From contig RFQN01000073.1 of the NCBI GenBank assembly GCA_009924965.1, forward strand, positions 1 to 6,989: DNA of 6,989 nt, given 5' to 3'. How positions within the stretch are numbered: position 1 is the first letter of the stretch; each line of letters starts with the position of its first letter. The notes under the pieces are model-generated. The model did not search any database and was not told where the DNA came from. It saw nothing but the letters and a program-made list of their open reading frames with translations. The stretch is from Verrucomicrobiota bacterium (GTDB lineage Bacteria; Verrucomicrobiota; Verrucomicrobiia; Opitutales; UBA953). Below are positions 6,217-6,989 of this stretch, piece after piece. A program made the translations under genes and the position numbers.

Positions 6217-6690
6217 TTACTTGGCCGGAGCCGGGGCAGCCGGAGCCTTGGGGGCTTCAGGTGCCTTAGCCGCCGGAGTCGTCGGGGCAGCCGGAGTCGT
6301 CGCAGCAGGAGCAGCCGGGGTCGTGGCAGCCGGAGCGGTCGTCGTCGCAGCCGGAGCGGCGGGAGTCGTGGTGGCCGGAGCAGCCGGGGCCGCCGGCTTA
6401 GGGGCGGTCACCGCGGTAGGAGCGATGGCGCTCGGCGCCTTCTTTTCGCGGGCGACGAAGCCGAGGTAGAGGCCAAAACTCAGGATGAAGAGGATGACCG
6501 TGAGCGTGGTCGTCATCTTGGACAGCACGTTGGCCGATTCGCCACCGAAGACGGATTCAGCGGCACCACCACCGAGGGCGGAACCCATGCCCGCGTTGGC
6601 GGACGGACGCTGCATCAAGATGATCAGGACGACCAGGAGGCAGACCAGGAAGAGAACGACGACCGAGGCGTACAGGAGGAAATCCTTCAT
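6217..6690 (-). CDS. secG: Preprotein translocase subunit SecG with long Ala/Pro/Thr tail
   Basis: SecG is the small auxiliary membrane subunit of the SecYEG translocon and helps SecA-driven export. Numbered from the ATG at 6690 (157 residues), helix 1 covers about 5-26 and helix 2 about 59-80, with the conserved loop between them: 'LMQRPSANAGMGSALGGG' then 'ESVFGGESANVLSKMT'. This loop is diagnostic for SecG. Residues about 83-157 are an added low-complexity tail of Ala, Pro, Thr and some Lys; many SecGs end shortly after helix 2, near 70-110 residues. Two starts are possible: the ATG at 6690, preceded directly by AAGGGG, and a TTG at 6702, which adds four residues and has GGAG only 3 bases upstream. 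The ATG is preferred. It follows recF by 43 bases and leads the tightly spaced leftward cluster. Confidence 0.92.
   Translation of the reverse strand: MKDFLLYASVVVLFLVCLLVVLIILMQRPSANAGMGSALGGGAAESVFGGESANVLSKMTTTLTVILFILSFGLYLGFVAREKKAPSAIAPTAVTAPKPAAPAAPATTTPAAPAATTTAPAATTPAAPAATTPAAPTTPAAKAPEAPKAPAAPAPAK
6268..6372 (-). repeat. Degenerate TTPAAPAA-type repeats in the SecG tail
   Basis: About five imperfect copies of a 5- to 9-residue unit (variants of TTPAAPAA, TTTAPAA, TTPAA) occupy residues about 107-141 of SecG. At the DNA level this gives GC-rich near-repeats built from GCCGGAG and GTCGT words on the + strand. Such tracts can change length by slippage, so strain-to-strain length variation is plausible. 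Confidence 0.8.
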
Positions 6691-6733
6691 CCCCTTATCC
6701 AAGGGCTCCGAAAATGATAAAACAACGCCAAAA

Positions 6734-6989
6734 TCAGCCTCGGACGTAGACGCCTTGGCTGACCCGGTAGGTCAACCAGTCTCCGGAGGGGGGTGGGACC
6801 GTGCCAGTCGCGATGACTTGATGGGTTTCCCCGACTTCTTGCCAGAATGCCCGCCTCCGGGTGTCGTCCAGCTCCCCGAGGACGTCATCGGCTAAGATGA
6901 CGGGTGGGGTGGGGGCGCGGCTGGCGTCTCGGCTGAGGCGGCCTAGGCAGAGGGCAAGGACGAGCAGCCGTTGCTGTCCCTCCGAGGCG
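6734..6989 (-). CDS. recF: DNA replication/repair protein RecF, 3' end only
   Basis: The last 84 codons of a leftward gene that enters from the right edge (first full codon at 6988, TGA at 6736-6734). The fragment begins with 'ASEGQQRLLVLALCLGRL', the ABC-type signature motif of RecF, then 'PPVILADDVLGELDDTRRRAFW', the Walker B strand with the D-loop, and ends 'QVIATGT...YRVSQGVYVRG', matching the usual RecF C-terminus. RecF is an SMC-like ATPase that helps load RecA at single-strand gaps through RecO and RecR. Because only the C-terminal part is present, the Walker A motif cannot be checked. secG starts 43 bases downstream with no terminator in between, so read-through into the secG cluster is possible. 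Confidence 0.9.
   Translation of the reverse strand, partial: ASEGQQRLLVLALCLGRLSRDASRAPTPPVILADDVLGELDDTRRRAFWQEVGETHQVIATGTVPPPSGDWLTYRVSQGVYVRG

Noticed and set aside
6714..6719. Lone -10-like hexamer TATCAT on the - strand before secG
   Set aside because: It matches 5 of 6 consensus bases, but no acceptable -35 lies 16-18 bases upstream and the region is AT-rich by local standards, so I do not call a promoter.

Overview
The window is a GC-rich bacterial chromosome segment with tightly packed genes. It most likely comes from the PVC superphylum, probably Verrucomicrobiota and possibly an Opitutae-like lineage. This is an inference from gene content. The best clues are secreted thioredoxins with an 'FTGSDWCxxC' active site, a style common in Verrucomicrobiota, Planctomycetota and Lentisphaerota; a run of recF, secG, a LolA-like gene, a NIF3-family gene and gluQ; and start codons with weak or absent Shine-Dalgarno sequences. 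No mobile element, CRISPR array, tRNA or rRNA was seen. No stretch over 300 bases lacks a gene.

Left part (1-1433): the 3' end of a uroporphyrinogen-III C-methyltransferase gene (cobA/SUMT) runs rightward. It converges, with only 9 bases between stop codons, on a leftward gene for a CbiX-type sirohydrochlorin chelatase. Both belong to the siroheme/cobalamin branch of tetrapyrrole synthesis. The chelatase is unusual: its catalytic histidines are visible only in the second of two domains, and it ends in a predicted two-helix membrane hairpin.

Middle part (1531-3724): two consecutive rightward genes encode paralogous secreted thioredoxin-fold proteins, one with a CSWC and one with a CPPC active site. 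Both carry the same type of helical C-terminal module, present once in the second protein and as a gap-free tandem duplication (111-residue period) in the first. A strong intrinsic terminator closes this unit. It is the most unusual and least understood part of the window.

Right part (3742-6989, all leftward): the 3' end of recF is followed by secG (protein translocase subunit with a long Ala/Pro/Thr-rich tail), a LolA-like secreted protein, a NIF3-family metal-binding protein and gluQ (glutamyl-queuosine tRNA-Asp synthetase). From secG onward the gaps are 6, 2 and 19 bases, so these four genes are probably one transcript mixing envelope-secretion and tRNA-modification roles.
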